27,462 bases of DNA from an uncultured bacterium (GCA_900547585.1 URHD01000022.1:1-27462), one strand, 5' to 3'. Shown: positions 13,546-21,293, numbered from the stretch's first letter. Translations and numbers: made by a program. The notes: generated by a model not told the origin, from the letters alone.

Positions 13546-13659
13546 GGGCAGGTATTCTTCTTTGTAGTGACTATGGGGGAGGCTTCTTGAAGCGTCAATT
13601 GTGAACAATTTACATGGCGTAGCCGGAGGAATCGGAACGAAAAAGAAGAATACCTGCCC
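13546..13659. repeat. Foldback element, family I, copy C (reversed)
   Basis: Perfect 18-bp arms GGGCAGGTATTCTTCTTT (13546-13563) and its reverse complement (13642-13659). The 78-nt core (13564-13641) is in reverse orientation; read on the minus strand it shares the 5' and 3' boxes with copy A, and only the middle 32 bases differ. It lies between two plus-strand genes, so it could separate the coiled-coil gene from metK. A short AT dyad (13514-13532) precedes it. Confidence 0.88.
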
Positions 13660-13694
13660 GTCCAAGAATTTTATTAACGAAACTTAATCAAAGT

Positions 13695-13723
13695 TTGACC
13701 CTGCGCGTATTTTGGCTTATCAT
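13695..13723 (+). promoter_or_regulatory. metK promoter
   Basis: TTGACC (13695-13700) and TATCAT (13718-13723) with a 17-base spacer, 30 bases before the start codon. It lies just outside the foldback element. No SAM riboswitch fold was seen in the short leader. Confidence 0.75.
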
Positions 13724-13753
13724 TCTGATGATTAGAAGAAAGGGAAGTAATAA

Positions 13754-15025
13754 ATGACATCAAAAAGATTTTTATTCACGTCCGAATCCGTTACGGAAGG
13801 ACATCCGGATAAAGTTTGCGACCAGATTTCCGATGCTATTCTTGATGAATTCTTAACAAAAGATAAATCCTCCAGAGTTGCAGCAGAAACTACTGTTACA
13901 ACAGGCATGGCACTGGTTTGCGGTGAAATTACATCTGACTGCTATGTTGATATCCCGTCAGTTGTAAGAAATACAATTAAAAATATCGGCTACATCGGCA
14001 AAGAGGGCGGTGGATTCGACTATAAAACCTGCGCTGTGCTCACCAGCATTGACGAACAGTCAACAGACATCGCAGGCGGCGTAAATAAAGCGCTCGAAAC
14101 CCGCTCAAACAACGCTGATACAGCAAAAACTGAAACTGAAAACGTCGGCGCCGGCGATCAGGGCATTATGTTCGGTTTTGCTTGTGATGAAACCCCTGAA
14201 TTGATGCCGCTGCCCATCAGCCTCGCGCACAAACTCGCTTTCAGACTTGCTCAGGTAAGAAAAGATGGAATTCTTAACTATTTAAGACCCGACGGCAAAT
14301 CTCAGGTTACTGTTGAATACATCGACGGAAAACCCTCAAGAATCGATACTGTCGTTCTTTCAACACAGCACGACCCTGAAATCAACGGCGTTTCTGACAA
14401 CGAAAAAGTTCAGGAAACCATTAAAAATGACTTAATCGAATATGTTATTAATTATGTATTTGCAAACGAATCAATTAAACCCGATTCCAACACAAAATAC
14501 TTAATCAACCCCTCGGGGCGTTTCGTAATCGGCGGCCCGCAGGGCGATGCAGGCTTAACCGGTAGAAAAATCATCGTTGACACATACGGCGGCTACTCCA
14601 GACATGGCGGCGGCGCTTTTTCGGGCAAAGATCCCACAAAAGTTGACCGTTCTGCGGCTTACGCAACAAGATATGTTGCAAAAAACATCGTCGCAGCTGG
14701 GCTTGCTGAAAAATGCGAAGTCGAACTCGGTTATGCAATCGGTGTTGCAGAGCCTGTTTCTGTAATGGTTGATACTTTTGGCACTGGAAAAATCTCTGAT
14801 GACGAAATTTCCGAACTCGTTCAAAAGAATTTCGACCTCAGACCCGCTGCAATTATCAGCCAGTTCGATTTAAGAGGGCTTCCTGCGAAAAATGGCGGAA
14901 AATTCTACCAGAAACTCGCTGCTTACGGCCATATGGGACGTACTGATATTGATGTTCCGTGGGAAAAGACCGACAAAGCTGCACTTCTTAAAGAACAGGC
15001 CGGAAAATGCTGCGCTAATGCGTAA
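13754..15025 (+). CDS. metK: S-adenosylmethionine synthetase
   Basis: A 423-aa MetK that makes S-adenosylmethionine from methionine and ATP, the methyl donor for the methyltransferase and the radical-SAM-like protein in this window. Motifs: GHPDKVCDQISDA (16-28) in the ATP and metal site, GAGDQGIMFG (132-141), and the glycine-rich loop GGGAFSGKD (285-293) with KVDRSA after it. It is 25-35 residues longer than the E. coli enzyme, partly from insertions around 118-130 and 210-250, which is common in Cyanobacteria and relatives. It has its own promoter, a GGGAAG ribosome site and a terminator (15048-15091). Confidence 0.98.
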   Translation: MTSKRFLFTSESVTEGHPDKVCDQISDAILDEFLTKDKSSRVAAETTVTTGMALVCGEITSDCYVDIPSVVRNTIKNIGYIGKEGGGFDYKTCAVLTSIDEQSTDIAGGVNKALETRSNNADTAKTETENVGAGDQGIMFGFACDETPELMPLPISLAHKLAFRLAQVRKDGILNYLRPDGKSQVTVEYIDGKPSRIDTVVLSTQHDPEINGVSDNEKVQETIKNDLIEYVINYVFANESIKPDSNTKYLINPSGRFVIGGPQGDAGLTGRKIIVDTYGGYSRHGGGAFSGKDPTKVDRSAAYATRYVAKNIVAAGLAEKCEVELGYAIGVAEPVSVMVDTFGTGKISDDEISELVQKNFDLRPAAIISQFDLRGLPAKNGGKFYQKLAAYGHMGRTDIDVPWEKTDKAALLKEQAGKCCANA

Positions 15026-15047
15026 AATTTTTCAAGTATAGCTTAAG

Positions 15048-15091
15048 AAAAGACGATTTTATATTAAGATTTGTGAAATCGTCTTTTTTTT
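15048..15091 (+). terminator. metK terminator
   Basis: AAAAGACGATTT (15048-15059) pairs with AAATCGTCTTTT (15076-15087), then a T run. The 16-base loop is long but the stem is perfect. Confidence 0.88.
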
Positions 15092-15163
15092 ATGTTTAAA
15101 AAATCAAAAAAACGGGCATTAAAATAGTATAATGAAATAATTGAATAGGGAGTTTACTTTATC

Positions 15164-15781
15164 GTGAAAGATTACAGTTTTTTGAAGCCATCTAACAAAC
15201 TCGAGATTAAAATCGGCGACGAAAGCCATTTTTGCACAATATATTATGTTGAAAACGAGGAAATTACTGTCTTTCTTGATACAGGAAAAGATTTGCCCGA
15301 ACGGGATATAGAAATAAACATCTACGCGCAGGACGGAATCTACAACGCAAAAAGCAGAATCCTTTCAGGTAACTGTCTGGGCGAAAAAGTCTTTTACAAA
15401 CTGGCTTTTCCCTCAAATATAAAGCATTCGCAAAGACGCGAATACCTCAGAGCCGACATAGAAACCCCTTTTCACCTGCTCATAAAAGATGGCGAAGAAA
15501 AACCTGTTATGGTTGAATCCGTCACAAAAAATATCTGCGCAAAAGGGCTGTGTTTTGTTTCGGACAGGCTCATAACCTCCTATTCAGACCTTTCTGTTGA
15601 ACTGCTGCTTGACGGACGGGTGATAAAAACGCACGCTGAGCTTGTATGGTCGAATCCGGTAAGAATGGAGAACACTTTCAAATTCATGACAGCAGTTATG
15701 TTCACGGATATTGTCCAGGACGATATGGATTATATCGCAAAACAGTGCCGTGACTTCAAACCGGAAGAAAAAGCTGTTTAA
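15164..15781 (+). CDS. PilZ-domain (c-di-GMP binding) protein, YcgR-like
   Basis: A 205-aa protein with a YcgR-N-like beta domain (5-85) and a PilZ domain (88-195). The first c-di-GMP motif is RREYLR (91-96), matching RxxxR; the second is NICAKG (123-128), matching D/NxSxxG with Cys in place of Ser. It should bind c-di-GMP and change the activity of a partner, usually in motility, adhesion or envelope functions; no partner gene is next to it. The start is GTG (15164), 12 bases after GGGAG; no in-frame ATG lies near. A TATAAT at 15128-15133 is a likely -10. Its stop codon TAA shares 3 bases with the stop of the convergent glutaredoxin gene. Confidence 0.85.
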   Translation: MKDYSFLKPSNKLEIKIGDESHFCTIYYVENEEITVFLDTGKDLPERDIEINIYAQDGIYNAKSRILSGNCLGEKVFYKLAFPSNIKHSQRREYLRADIETPFHLLIKDGEEKPVMVESVTKNICAKGLCFVSDRLITSYSDLSVELLLDGRVIKTHAELVWSNPVRMENTFKFMTAVMFTDIVQDDMDYIAKQCRDFKPEEKAV

Positions 15782-16044
15782 TTATTCAGAATTTCGTTCA
15801 GTTTTCCGGTTTTATACATATTTTCCAAATCAGTATATCCGCCGACATAGTGCCCGTTGATGGTAATTTGCGGCACTGTTGCAGCTGACGGAAGATTGAA
15901 CTTATTTTTGAGTTCTTCGCGCATTTTTTCCTGATTTTCAGAGATGTCGTGTTCTTTATAGTCAAGATTCAACGACTGAAAAAGCTTTTTAGCCTTTACG
16001 CAGTACGGACAAGACGGTAGTGTATAGATTTCAATATCGTTCAT
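15778..16044 (-). CDS. Glutaredoxin
   Basis: An 88-aa dithiol glutaredoxin. The active site is CPYC in the segment IYTLPSCPYCVKAK, the cis-Pro loop is TVPQI, and GGYTDLENM near the end binds glutathione. It reduces disulfides with glutathione as electron donor. The reading frame is open to an upstream ATG at 16059, but that one has no ribosome site; ATG 16044 has AGGA 8 bases upstream and starts directly with the first strand (MNDIEIYT), so it is preferred. It converges on the PilZ gene, with the two TAA stops overlapping in TTAA (15778-15781). Confidence 0.95.
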   Translation of the reverse strand: MNDIEIYTLPSCPYCVKAKKLFQSLNLDYKEHDISENQEKMREELKNKFNLPSAATVPQITINGHYVGGYTDLENMYKTGKLNEILNN

Positions 16045-16121
16045 AAAAATTTCCTGCATTTTGTTTCACTGATTGATTTTACACTGCCGGCGGAAAAGAA
16101 ACATCCTCTTTCCGGCTAATT

Positions 16122-16589
16122 TTAGCCTGCAAAAAAGCTGAAAATAACCCAGTCAGTCAAATCCATAATAAGATTTGCAATGAAAATCATTGTCATAATC
16201 ACCGCGAACCATTTTTGGATGTCTTTGAACGTGAGAACTCTTTTGCCGCCTTTAAGCTTGCAAAGTTCTTCATATTCATTTTTTATTGGTGAAAACGGGA
16301 GCAGTGACTCCATGTTTTCGAGGACTTTGTTGTATTTAATTTTGATGATAGCCGTATAAGAATCCTGATTTGCAAACCACATTACGCAAAGAGCAATACC
16401 GAGCACTTCACCTGCTACAGAAAACCCGTATCCGAGCGAGAAAAATGTCTTTGAAGCAAGCAAAACCAAAAACAAAATCCCCACCAGCAGGATGAAAAAT
16501 CTGTTAATCATAAAAGCACGGTCAATATAGCGTTCTTTTGCCTCGTTGTATATTCTGTATTGTTCAAGAATTATCTGTCTTTCGTCCAT
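16122..16589 (-). CDS. Small integral membrane protein (RipA-like family)
   Basis: A 155-aa protein with three predicted membrane segments (about 29-46, 55-73, 126-152) and a charged N-terminal helix (EQYRIYNEAKERYIDR). Between the second and third segments lies W-x-x-N-Q-D-S-Y, then KYNKVLENMESLLPFSPIKN, a pattern that I associate with small membrane proteins annotated as RipA-family octameric proteins; this rests on memory. Its function is unknown. The start is ATG 16589. Upstream (glutaredoxin side) 62 bases separate it from that gene; the two may be cotranscribed on the minus strand. Confidence 0.6.
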   Translation of the reverse strand: MDERQIILEQYRIYNEAKERYIDRAFMINRFFILLVGILFLVLLASKTFFSLGYGFSVAGEVLGIALCVMWFANQDSYTAIIKIKYNKVLENMESLLPFSPIKNEYEELCKLKGGKRVLTFKDIQKWFAVIMTMIFIANLIMDLTDWVIFSFFAG

Positions 16590-16734
16590 AAAACCTCTAT
16601 TCTAGCCTAACTTTATGATTATAGTGCTTTTGCCCCCTCTCGTCAATTCAAATCAGCCAAATAAATTATCCTTTTAAAATAAATTTATGTTAACAAAATT
16701 TAATAAACTAGCAATAAAATTGGTTTCTGCGGTT

Positions 16735-16740
16735 TATAAT
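16735..16740 (+). promoter_or_regulatory. -10 box before the 16764 gene
   Basis: TATAAT followed by ATTAACTGTAA. The gene at 2599 has TATAAT followed by TAACTGTAA at the same place. No clear -35 hexamer at either site. Confidence 0.45.
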
Positions 16741-16763
16741 ATTAACTGTAAGTGGAGAAAATT

Positions 16764-17093
16764 ATGATTAACGCAATATCTAATAATACAATGTCAGCAC
16801 AACCGCTCAAGCCGCAGGCTCAAAGCTTCGGGCGCGATGAAACTCCCGCAAGGTCAATGCGTCCCCGCCAGCAGCAATCCGCTCTCGGCTGGTCTGCAAG
16901 CCAGTTTGCTAAAGGTGCTGTAATTAGTGTGGTCATTGATTCGCTCTTTAATGGTTTTAATGCAATAAGAGGCAAGGGCGGAAAAATTGGTTTTAACAAA
17001 ATGGCTGCAAATGCCGGATTCTGGGGACTTGCTTGGATTGCAATGGGGCTTGTTTTTGAAGGAATCGACAGGCTTTCCTCAAGAAAAAGATAA
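16764..17093 (+). CDS. Small membrane protein, lineage-specific
   Basis: A 109-aa protein. The frame extends to a GTG at 16752, but GTGGAG there is the ribosome site for ATG 16764, so the later start is used. Residues 1-45 are polar and disordered, with an Arg/Gln-rich patch and the short block QSFGRDE. Two hydrophobic segments follow (51-68 and 82-101), giving a membrane hairpin with a basic loop (RGKGGKIGFNK). I do not recognise a family. Similar short proteins with a disordered N-terminus ending in SFG or SFKG are what I recall from Gastranaerophilales genomes, which is unverified. It has its own promoter box and a strong terminator (17113-17147). Confidence 0.6.
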   Translation: MINAISNNTMSAQPLKPQAQSFGRDETPARSMRPRQQQSALGWSASQFAKGAVISVVIDSLFNGFNAIRGKGGKIGFNKMAANAGFWGLAWIAMGLVFEGIDRLSSRKR

Positions 17094-17112
17094 AATTTTT
17101 ATAAAAAATTCT

Positions 17113-17147
17113 AAAAAACAGCTCTTTTGACTGGAGCTGTTTTTTTA
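17113..17147 (+). terminator. Terminator of the 16764 gene
   Basis: AAAAAACAGCTC (17113-17124) and GAGCTGTTTTTT (17134-17145) with a 9-base loop and further T. Confidence 0.92.
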
Positions 17148-17232
17148 TGTTAATTTTTGTAAAAATTAAGCTCGGGCGCGTTTAGAAAACCCGAAAAAGT
17201 GGCATTAAATTATTAGAAGGAAAATTCGCGAA

Positions 17233-17712
17233 ATGTCTATCTCTCCTGTAATGTCACCAATGGTATATTCTTATGCACCGTCCGGTTCTAACAAGAAACA
17301 GACGGACAGTGAGTATGAAAAAATTCTTCTCATGATGGAAATGCTCGGAATTGAGTCCACAGGCGACAAAACTCTGGACAAAGTCCTTCTCAAAAATGCC
17401 GTCACCCAGAAACTCCAGCAAGAAGCGTCTTCTTCAGCTTCCGGCTCTGATTATATCCCTTTTTTGGATATTATGGACTCTTTGGATTTGGATTCGACCG
17501 GAAATGTGGATGATGATTATGACAGAACCATTGATGAGCTGGATTATCGTATTTCCATGGCGAATGATGATGAAGAAAAACAGTATTACATGGAGCTGCG
17601 CGATGAGGTCGAAACGCTCTACACCGAAAATTCTTACGACAATGCAAGAACCTCATTGTTCATGGGCTCAACCCAGGTTGCTGACCTGAACAGATACATG
17701 CTCGGCATATAA
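17233..17712 (+). CDS. Acidic unknown protein
   Basis: A 159-aa protein I do not recognise. It has no signal or membrane segment. After a disordered N-terminus (MSISPVMSPMVYSYAPSG) come helical blocks: a Met-rich helix (EKILLMMEMLGIEST), a Ser-rich linker (65-72), and a strongly acidic region (SLDLDSTGNVDDDYDRTIDE) whose spaced Asp residues recall, but do not clearly form, calcium-binding loops. The last 50 residues are helical and end in LNRYMLGI. AAGGA lies 13 bases before the ATG, which is long. Its stop and the stop of the convergent marR gene abut with no base between (17712/17713). Confidence 0.6.
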   Translation: MSISPVMSPMVYSYAPSGSNKKQTDSEYEKILLMMEMLGIESTGDKTLDKVLLKNAVTQKLQQEASSSASGSDYIPFLDIMDSLDLDSTGNVDDDYDRTIDELDYRISMANDDEEKQYYMELRDEVETLYTENSYDNARTSLFMGSTQVADLNRYMLGI

Positions 17713-18174
17713 TTATTCAAAAATAATATCAGTATTTGCCATGACAACCTCTTTAATTTTGTTGAGGAAGTTTGTGCATTCGATTGCTTGCTTTTTGCCG
17801 ATTGCATTTTCTATTTTTTGCACATATTCAAGCATGATTTTGTTGGCGAAATCATAAATTTCCCGCCCTTTTTCAGTGACAACAATCTTTTTCACAATCC
17901 TGTTGCCCTTTGTATCAACAAATCGCTCAATCAGCCCTTTTTTCTGAAGCCCGGAAAGGAGTTTGCTGGTGTGAGATGTGCCTTTCAGTATCCGTTTTGC
18001 CAAATCCCTCTGGCAAATATCAGAATCGCACAAAACCGTTTCGAGTATTATAAATTCGTCCAGCGAAAGCTGGAGTTTTGCGTTTTCTGCAAAATAATTT
18101 TCCCCAACGGCTCTGCATGCCCTTGAGGTTTGTTCAAGTGTGTAAAAAAGGCTGCCTATACAATGTTTTTCCAT
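17713..18174 (-). CDS. MarR-family repressor of the adjacent efflux pump
   Basis: A 153-aa MarR protein. The winged helix lies at about 38-100: recognition region RDLAKRILKGTSHTSKLLSG, then wing ERFVDTKGNRIVKKIVVTEKG with the usual acidic/basic tip. N- and C-terminal helices form the dimer. It is divergent from the emrA/emrB-type genes, the classic arrangement for a repressor released by a toxic substrate. The TATAAT of its own promoter (18181-18186, minus strand) ends only 6 bases before the ATG, so the mRNA is probably leaderless. A half site similar to the operator (TTTTTCCATTAC, 18166-18177) covers its start codon, suggesting autorepression. Confidence 0.88.
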   Translation of the reverse strand: MEKHCIGSLFYTLEQTSRACRAVGENYFAENAKLQLSLDEFIILETVLCDSDICQRDLAKRILKGTSHTSKLLSGLQKKGLIERFVDTKGNRIVKKIVVTEKGREIYDFANKIMLEYVQKIENAIGKKQAIECTNFLNKIKEVVMANTDIIFE

Positions 18175-18180
18175 TACGTA

Positions 18181-18210
18181 ATTATATCCTGCCTGCTACT
18201 GCCATGTAAA
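18181..18210 (-). promoter_or_regulatory. marR promoter
   Basis: On the minus strand: TTTACA (18210-18205), 18-base spacer, TATAAT (18186-18181), then TACGTA and the ATG. The expected transcription start falls at or next to the start codon. Confidence 0.7.
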
Positions 18211-18250
18211 GCCCTGTTTTGCTTATTTTTTGGCGTTTTTTAGTTTTTTC

Positions 18251-18279
18251 TTGCAAAATTTATAAAATTACGCTAGCAT
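18251..18279 (+). promoter_or_regulatory. Efflux operon promoter
   Basis: TTGCAA (18251-18256), 17-base spacer, TAGCAT (18274-18279). The operator palindrome begins 2 bases later, so a bound repressor would cover the transcription start. Confidence 0.7.
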
Positions 18280-18280
18280 A

Positions 18281-18320
18281 TTTGTATGGAAAAATCAACA
18301 CATTTATTTTTCCATACAAA
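18281..18320. promoter_or_regulatory. MarR operator (15-bp inverted repeat)
   Basis: TTTGTATGGAAAAAT (18281-18295) and its exact reverse complement (18306-18320) are separated by 10 bases. It lies between the promoter and the ribosome site of the efflux genes. The half-site distance (25 bases centre to centre) is long for one MarR dimer, so two dimers or an RNA hairpin in the leader are possible. Confidence 0.75.
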
Positions 18321-18334
18321 AAGAGGAAAATAAC

Positions 18335-19342
18335 ATGACGGAAGCACTCAAAGAGCAGGAAAAAGATTCACAAAAACAGGAAAATACTAAAAAACCAAAG
18401 CCAAAAAAGAGATTTTTAATACCGGTTTTGTTTTTGTTGGGAATTGGTGCAGCTTTTGTCGGATGGGAAATGTATCATTATGAAAGCACGGACGACGCCT
18501 ACGTGGAAACCACGACTGTTGATGTTGCGCCGAAGGTGAGCGGAGAAATCACAGATGTTTACGTTGAGGACAACCAGTTTGTTAAAGCGGGGGATGTTGT
18601 CGCGCAAATCGAGAAAAATGACTATGAAATTAAGCTTGCACAGGCAAAATCCCGCTATGAAAGAGCGTTATTAAACCAGCAAAACGCCAGGGCAAACCAC
18701 AAAGCCGCGCAGTCAAAAATTGAACTCGCAAAAACGGATTTGGCGCGTTATAAACAACTTTATGCGGACGGCGCTGTTTCAAAACAGGAATTTGACAATG
18801 CACAGACGAATTATGACGCTGTGAACGCGACCCTTGTTAACGCTGACCAGTCAGTGATGTCGAATAGCAACCGAAAAGTTGCGGACGCTGAAATAAACGA
18901 ACTGAAAGCCCTCAAGGAGCAGGCGGAGCTTTATTTGTCTTACACAAAAATCTATGCGCCGATTGACGGCACTGTTTCTTCAAAGCGTGTTGAAAAAGGT
19001 ATGTATGTGCAGCCCGGAACTGCACTTTTTACAATAGTTCCGCCAAAAACCTGGATTGTGGCGAATTTTAAAGAAAATCAGCTGGAAAATATTCATGAGG
19101 GACAGGAGGTTGATATTAAAATTGACACATATCCCCATCACATTTTCAAGGGCAAAGTTGACAGTATTCAAATGGCTTCCGGCGCAAAATCCAGCATGTT
19201 TCCGCCGGAAAACGCTGTCGGGTCGTTTGTAAAAATCGTTCAACGTGTACCTGTGAAGATAGTTTTTACCGAGAGCATTGACCCCGGGAAATTTAAAATC
19301 ATTCCCGGCATGTCGGTCGTGCCCAAAGTACACATCAGATAG
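18335..19342 (+). CDS. EmrA/HlyD-type membrane fusion protein
   Basis: A 335-aa periplasmic adaptor of the EmrA type. A basic cytosolic tail (1-26) precedes one membrane segment (27-44). The beta-barrel/lipoyl start DDAYVETTTVDVAPKVSGEI (53-72) is the family signature, followed by a long coiled-coil hairpin (about 98-205) and the second lipoyl half with YTKIYAPIDGTVSSKRVEKG. It joins the inner-membrane transporter next door to the outer membrane, so a double-membrane envelope is implied. No TolC-like gene is present in the window. GAGGA ribosome site. The transporter starts 14 bases after the stop. Confidence 0.93.
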   Translation: MTEALKEQEKDSQKQENTKKPKPKKRFLIPVLFLLGIGAAFVGWEMYHYESTDDAYVETTTVDVAPKVSGEITDVYVEDNQFVKAGDVVAQIEKNDYEIKLAQAKSRYERALLNQQNARANHKAAQSKIELAKTDLARYKQLYADGAVSKQEFDNAQTNYDAVNATLVNADQSVMSNSNRKVADAEINELKALKEQAELYLSYTKIYAPIDGTVSSKRVEKGMYVQPGTALFTIVPPKTWIVANFKENQLENIHEGQEVDIKIDTYPHHIFKGKVDSIQMASGAKSSMFPPENAVGSFVKIVQRVPVKIVFTESIDPGKFKIIPGMSVVPKVHIR

Positions 19343-19356
19343 AGGTTTACGGAAAA

Positions 19357-20916
19357 ATGTCTGAAAATGTACAAATGAATGAAGTCTGGACCCCGTCCGT
19401 AAACCCCTGGCTGATGATTGTGCCGGTAATTCTTGCTGTTTTTATGTTTGCGCTGGATGAAACCATTTCTAACGTTGCTCTGACGTACATTGCAGGGTCA
19501 TTTTCTGTCAGCCATAATGAATCAATCTGGATTGTAACGAGCTATCTTATTGCAAGCGGGATAATCATTCCATCTGTTGATTTTTTGTGTAAATTGATGG
19601 GAAGAAAGACATTTTTTACTTTGTGTATAGGTGTTTTTACCGTTTCATCTTTTTTTTGCGGAATTGCAAATTCAATGGGGATGATTGTTGTCTCAAGATT
19701 CGTGCAGGGGCTCGGAGGCGGTGCGATTTTGCCTTTGTCGCAGGCAATAATTATGGAAAGCTTTCCACCCGAAAAACGCGCTCAATCAATGGCGCTTTTC
19801 GGACTGACAATCATTCTTGCTCCGACATTAGGGCCGATTATCGGAGGATGGATTACTGAAAACTGGTCATGGCACTGGATTTATATGATAAATCTGCCTG
19901 TTGGGCTTCTTGCGATATATTTGGCGCACAAACTTCTTGAGGATCCTCCATATGCAAGAAAACATGAACATGTTAAATGCGATTATCCGGCAATTATATT
20001 TTTGTGCCTCTGGCTGGTGTTTTTGCAGATTGTTTTGGACAAAGGAAATGACGCTGACTGGTTCGGCGCGGCATGGATTTGCTGGATGACGTTCTTTTCT
20101 TGTGTTTTCGGGGTTCTGTTTTTTATCACACAGCTAAAAAGCGAAGAACCGCTTGTAAATTTACGGCTTCTTAAAGATAGAAATTTTCTTTTTGGCACCG
20201 TTGCGCAGGTTGTTATGATGGCTGTATTTCTTGCGTCAGCAGCGCTTTTGCCATCTATGTTGCAGGCTTTAATGGGATATACTTCGTTTTTGAGCGGGCT
20301 GTCTATGGGGTCAAGGGGGCTGGGGAGCGTTGTTGGCATAATTATTTATGGTTTGACAGCAAAGCTTTTGGGCGACAAGTTTTTTGCAATTGCGGGAATA
20401 GGGCTGATTGCGCTGGGCGGGCTTTATTTCGGCACCATAAATTTGCAAATCAATCTTCAAACAATTGCTATTCCCAACGCGCTTTTCGGCGCCGGAATGG
20501 CACTCGGGATGACGACTTTGATGACACTTTCTTTTTCGTCTTTGAAAAACGAGGACATGACGAACGCTTCGGGTCTTCAAAACCTTCTTAAAAACATCGG
20601 CGGCGCAATAGGAACATCACTTTCTACGACTTTAATCTCCAGAAGCGCCCAAAAACACCAGATAATGATGGTGGGCAACCTCCACGATTTAAATGGTATT
20701 TTTGTTGAGCGTGTTGAGGCTATTTCGCATTTCTTTTTGCAATACACTGCCGACGCGGGTCAGGCTATGATGATGGCAAAAGCGAATTTATACAATCAGC
20801 TTGTGCTCCAATCTAATTTGTGGGGATATATTGACACTTTCAGGACATTTGCCGCAGCTTGCCTGATAATAATCCCGTTAATATTGCTGATTCAAGTTCC
20901 AAAATACAACAGATAG
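19357..20916 (+). CDS. EmrB/QacA-type (DHA2) multidrug efflux transporter
   Basis: A 519-aa major-facilitator protein with 14 predicted membrane segments. Family motifs: ALDETISNVAL (32-42), the antiporter-type motif C in TIILAPTLGPIIGG, the cytoplasmic loop GRK after the second segment, and SRFVQGLGGGAILPLSQA. It pumps hydrophobic compounds out with protons as driving force, together with the adaptor encoded 14 bases upstream. Regulated with it by the divergent MarR repressor. The substrate is unknown. Its stop lies 2 bases from the stop of the convergent HAD gene; no terminator was seen in that gap. Confidence 0.95.
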   Translation: MSENVQMNEVWTPSVNPWLMIVPVILAVFMFALDETISNVALTYIAGSFSVSHNESIWIVTSYLIASGIIIPSVDFLCKLMGRKTFFTLCIGVFTVSSFFCGIANSMGMIVVSRFVQGLGGGAILPLSQAIIMESFPPEKRAQSMALFGLTIILAPTLGPIIGGWITENWSWHWIYMINLPVGLLAIYLAHKLLEDPPYARKHEHVKCDYPAIIFLCLWLVFLQIVLDKGNDADWFGAAWICWMTFFSCVFGVLFFITQLKSEEPLVNLRLLKDRNFLFGTVAQVVMMAVFLASAALLPSMLQALMGYTSFLSGLSMGSRGLGSVVGIIIYGLTAKLLGDKFFAIAGIGLIALGGLYFGTINLQINLQTIAIPNALFGAGMALGMTTLMTLSFSSLKNEDMTNASGLQNLLKNIGGAIGTSLSTTLISRSAQKHQIMMVGNLHDLNGIFVERVEAISHFFLQYTADAGQAMMMAKANLYNQLVLQSNLWGYIDTFRTFAAACLIIIPLILLIQVPKYNR

Positions 20917-20918
20917 CT

Positions 20919-21293
20919 TTATTTTTCATACACTGCTTTACAGGCCCCATAAGGGGCTTTTTCTTTGTACCATGGCTCAAAATCCGCTATTGAACCGGCA
21001 AGTTCGTTAAAATTTCCGTTGAAATTTATGCATCTGTCGTCAATATAAAGCCAACAGGGCTCTTTCACTGCTGTTATGTCTTTTATATAAGAATCGAGAT
21101 TATTATTTACAAGCCATTTAGACGCGAGGAGCTTGTTTCTGCAAGTGAAAAGTTTTATATTATAGCTTTTCGAGAGTTCGGCGATAAAATCTCTTGCTCC
21201 GGCTCTCGGTGGAGGTATTACGTCATCGTCGTAGATCCCTGTATATTCATTCAACACGCCATCCAGATCTATAAGAAGGGTCTTTTTCTTCAC
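20919..21293 (-). CDS. Small HAD-like phosphatase
   Basis: A 124-aa HAD-fold protein: motif I DLDGVLNEYTG (9-19) with the nucleophile D9 and acid D11, motif II Thr50 in LFTCRN, motif III Lys76 in AVKEP, motif IV IDDR (84-87). No cap domain, so it likely acts on a large substrate or is a small nucleotidase-like enzyme. The frame stays open 73 codons further upstream, but that stretch is hydrophobic with no known domain and overlaps the divergent RHH gene. GTG at 21293 has AGGTG 7 bases upstream and starts just before the first HAD strand, so it is taken as the start. Convergent with emrB. Confidence 0.8.
   Translation of the reverse strand: MKKKTLLIDLDGVLNEYTGIYDDDVIPPPRAGARDFIAELSKSYNIKLFTCRNKLLASKWLVNNNLDSYIKDITAVKEPCWLYIDDRCINFNGNFNELAGSIADFEPWYKEKAPYGACKAVYEK

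Noticed and set aside
149..13659. Foldback elements as a CRISPR array or integron attC sites
   Set aside because: No regular direct repeats or spacers, copies are kilobases apart, and the conserved part is the loop, not the R boxes at the stem base as in attC. No Cas or IntI gene is present.
3116..13659. Ordinary MITEs with terminal inverted repeats
   Set aside because: The arm sequences are not shared between copies and no target-site duplication was visible next to the arms.
13660..13753. SAM riboswitch before metK
   Set aside because: The leader after the promoter is only about 25 bases, too short for SAM-I or SAM-II, and no matching helices were seen.
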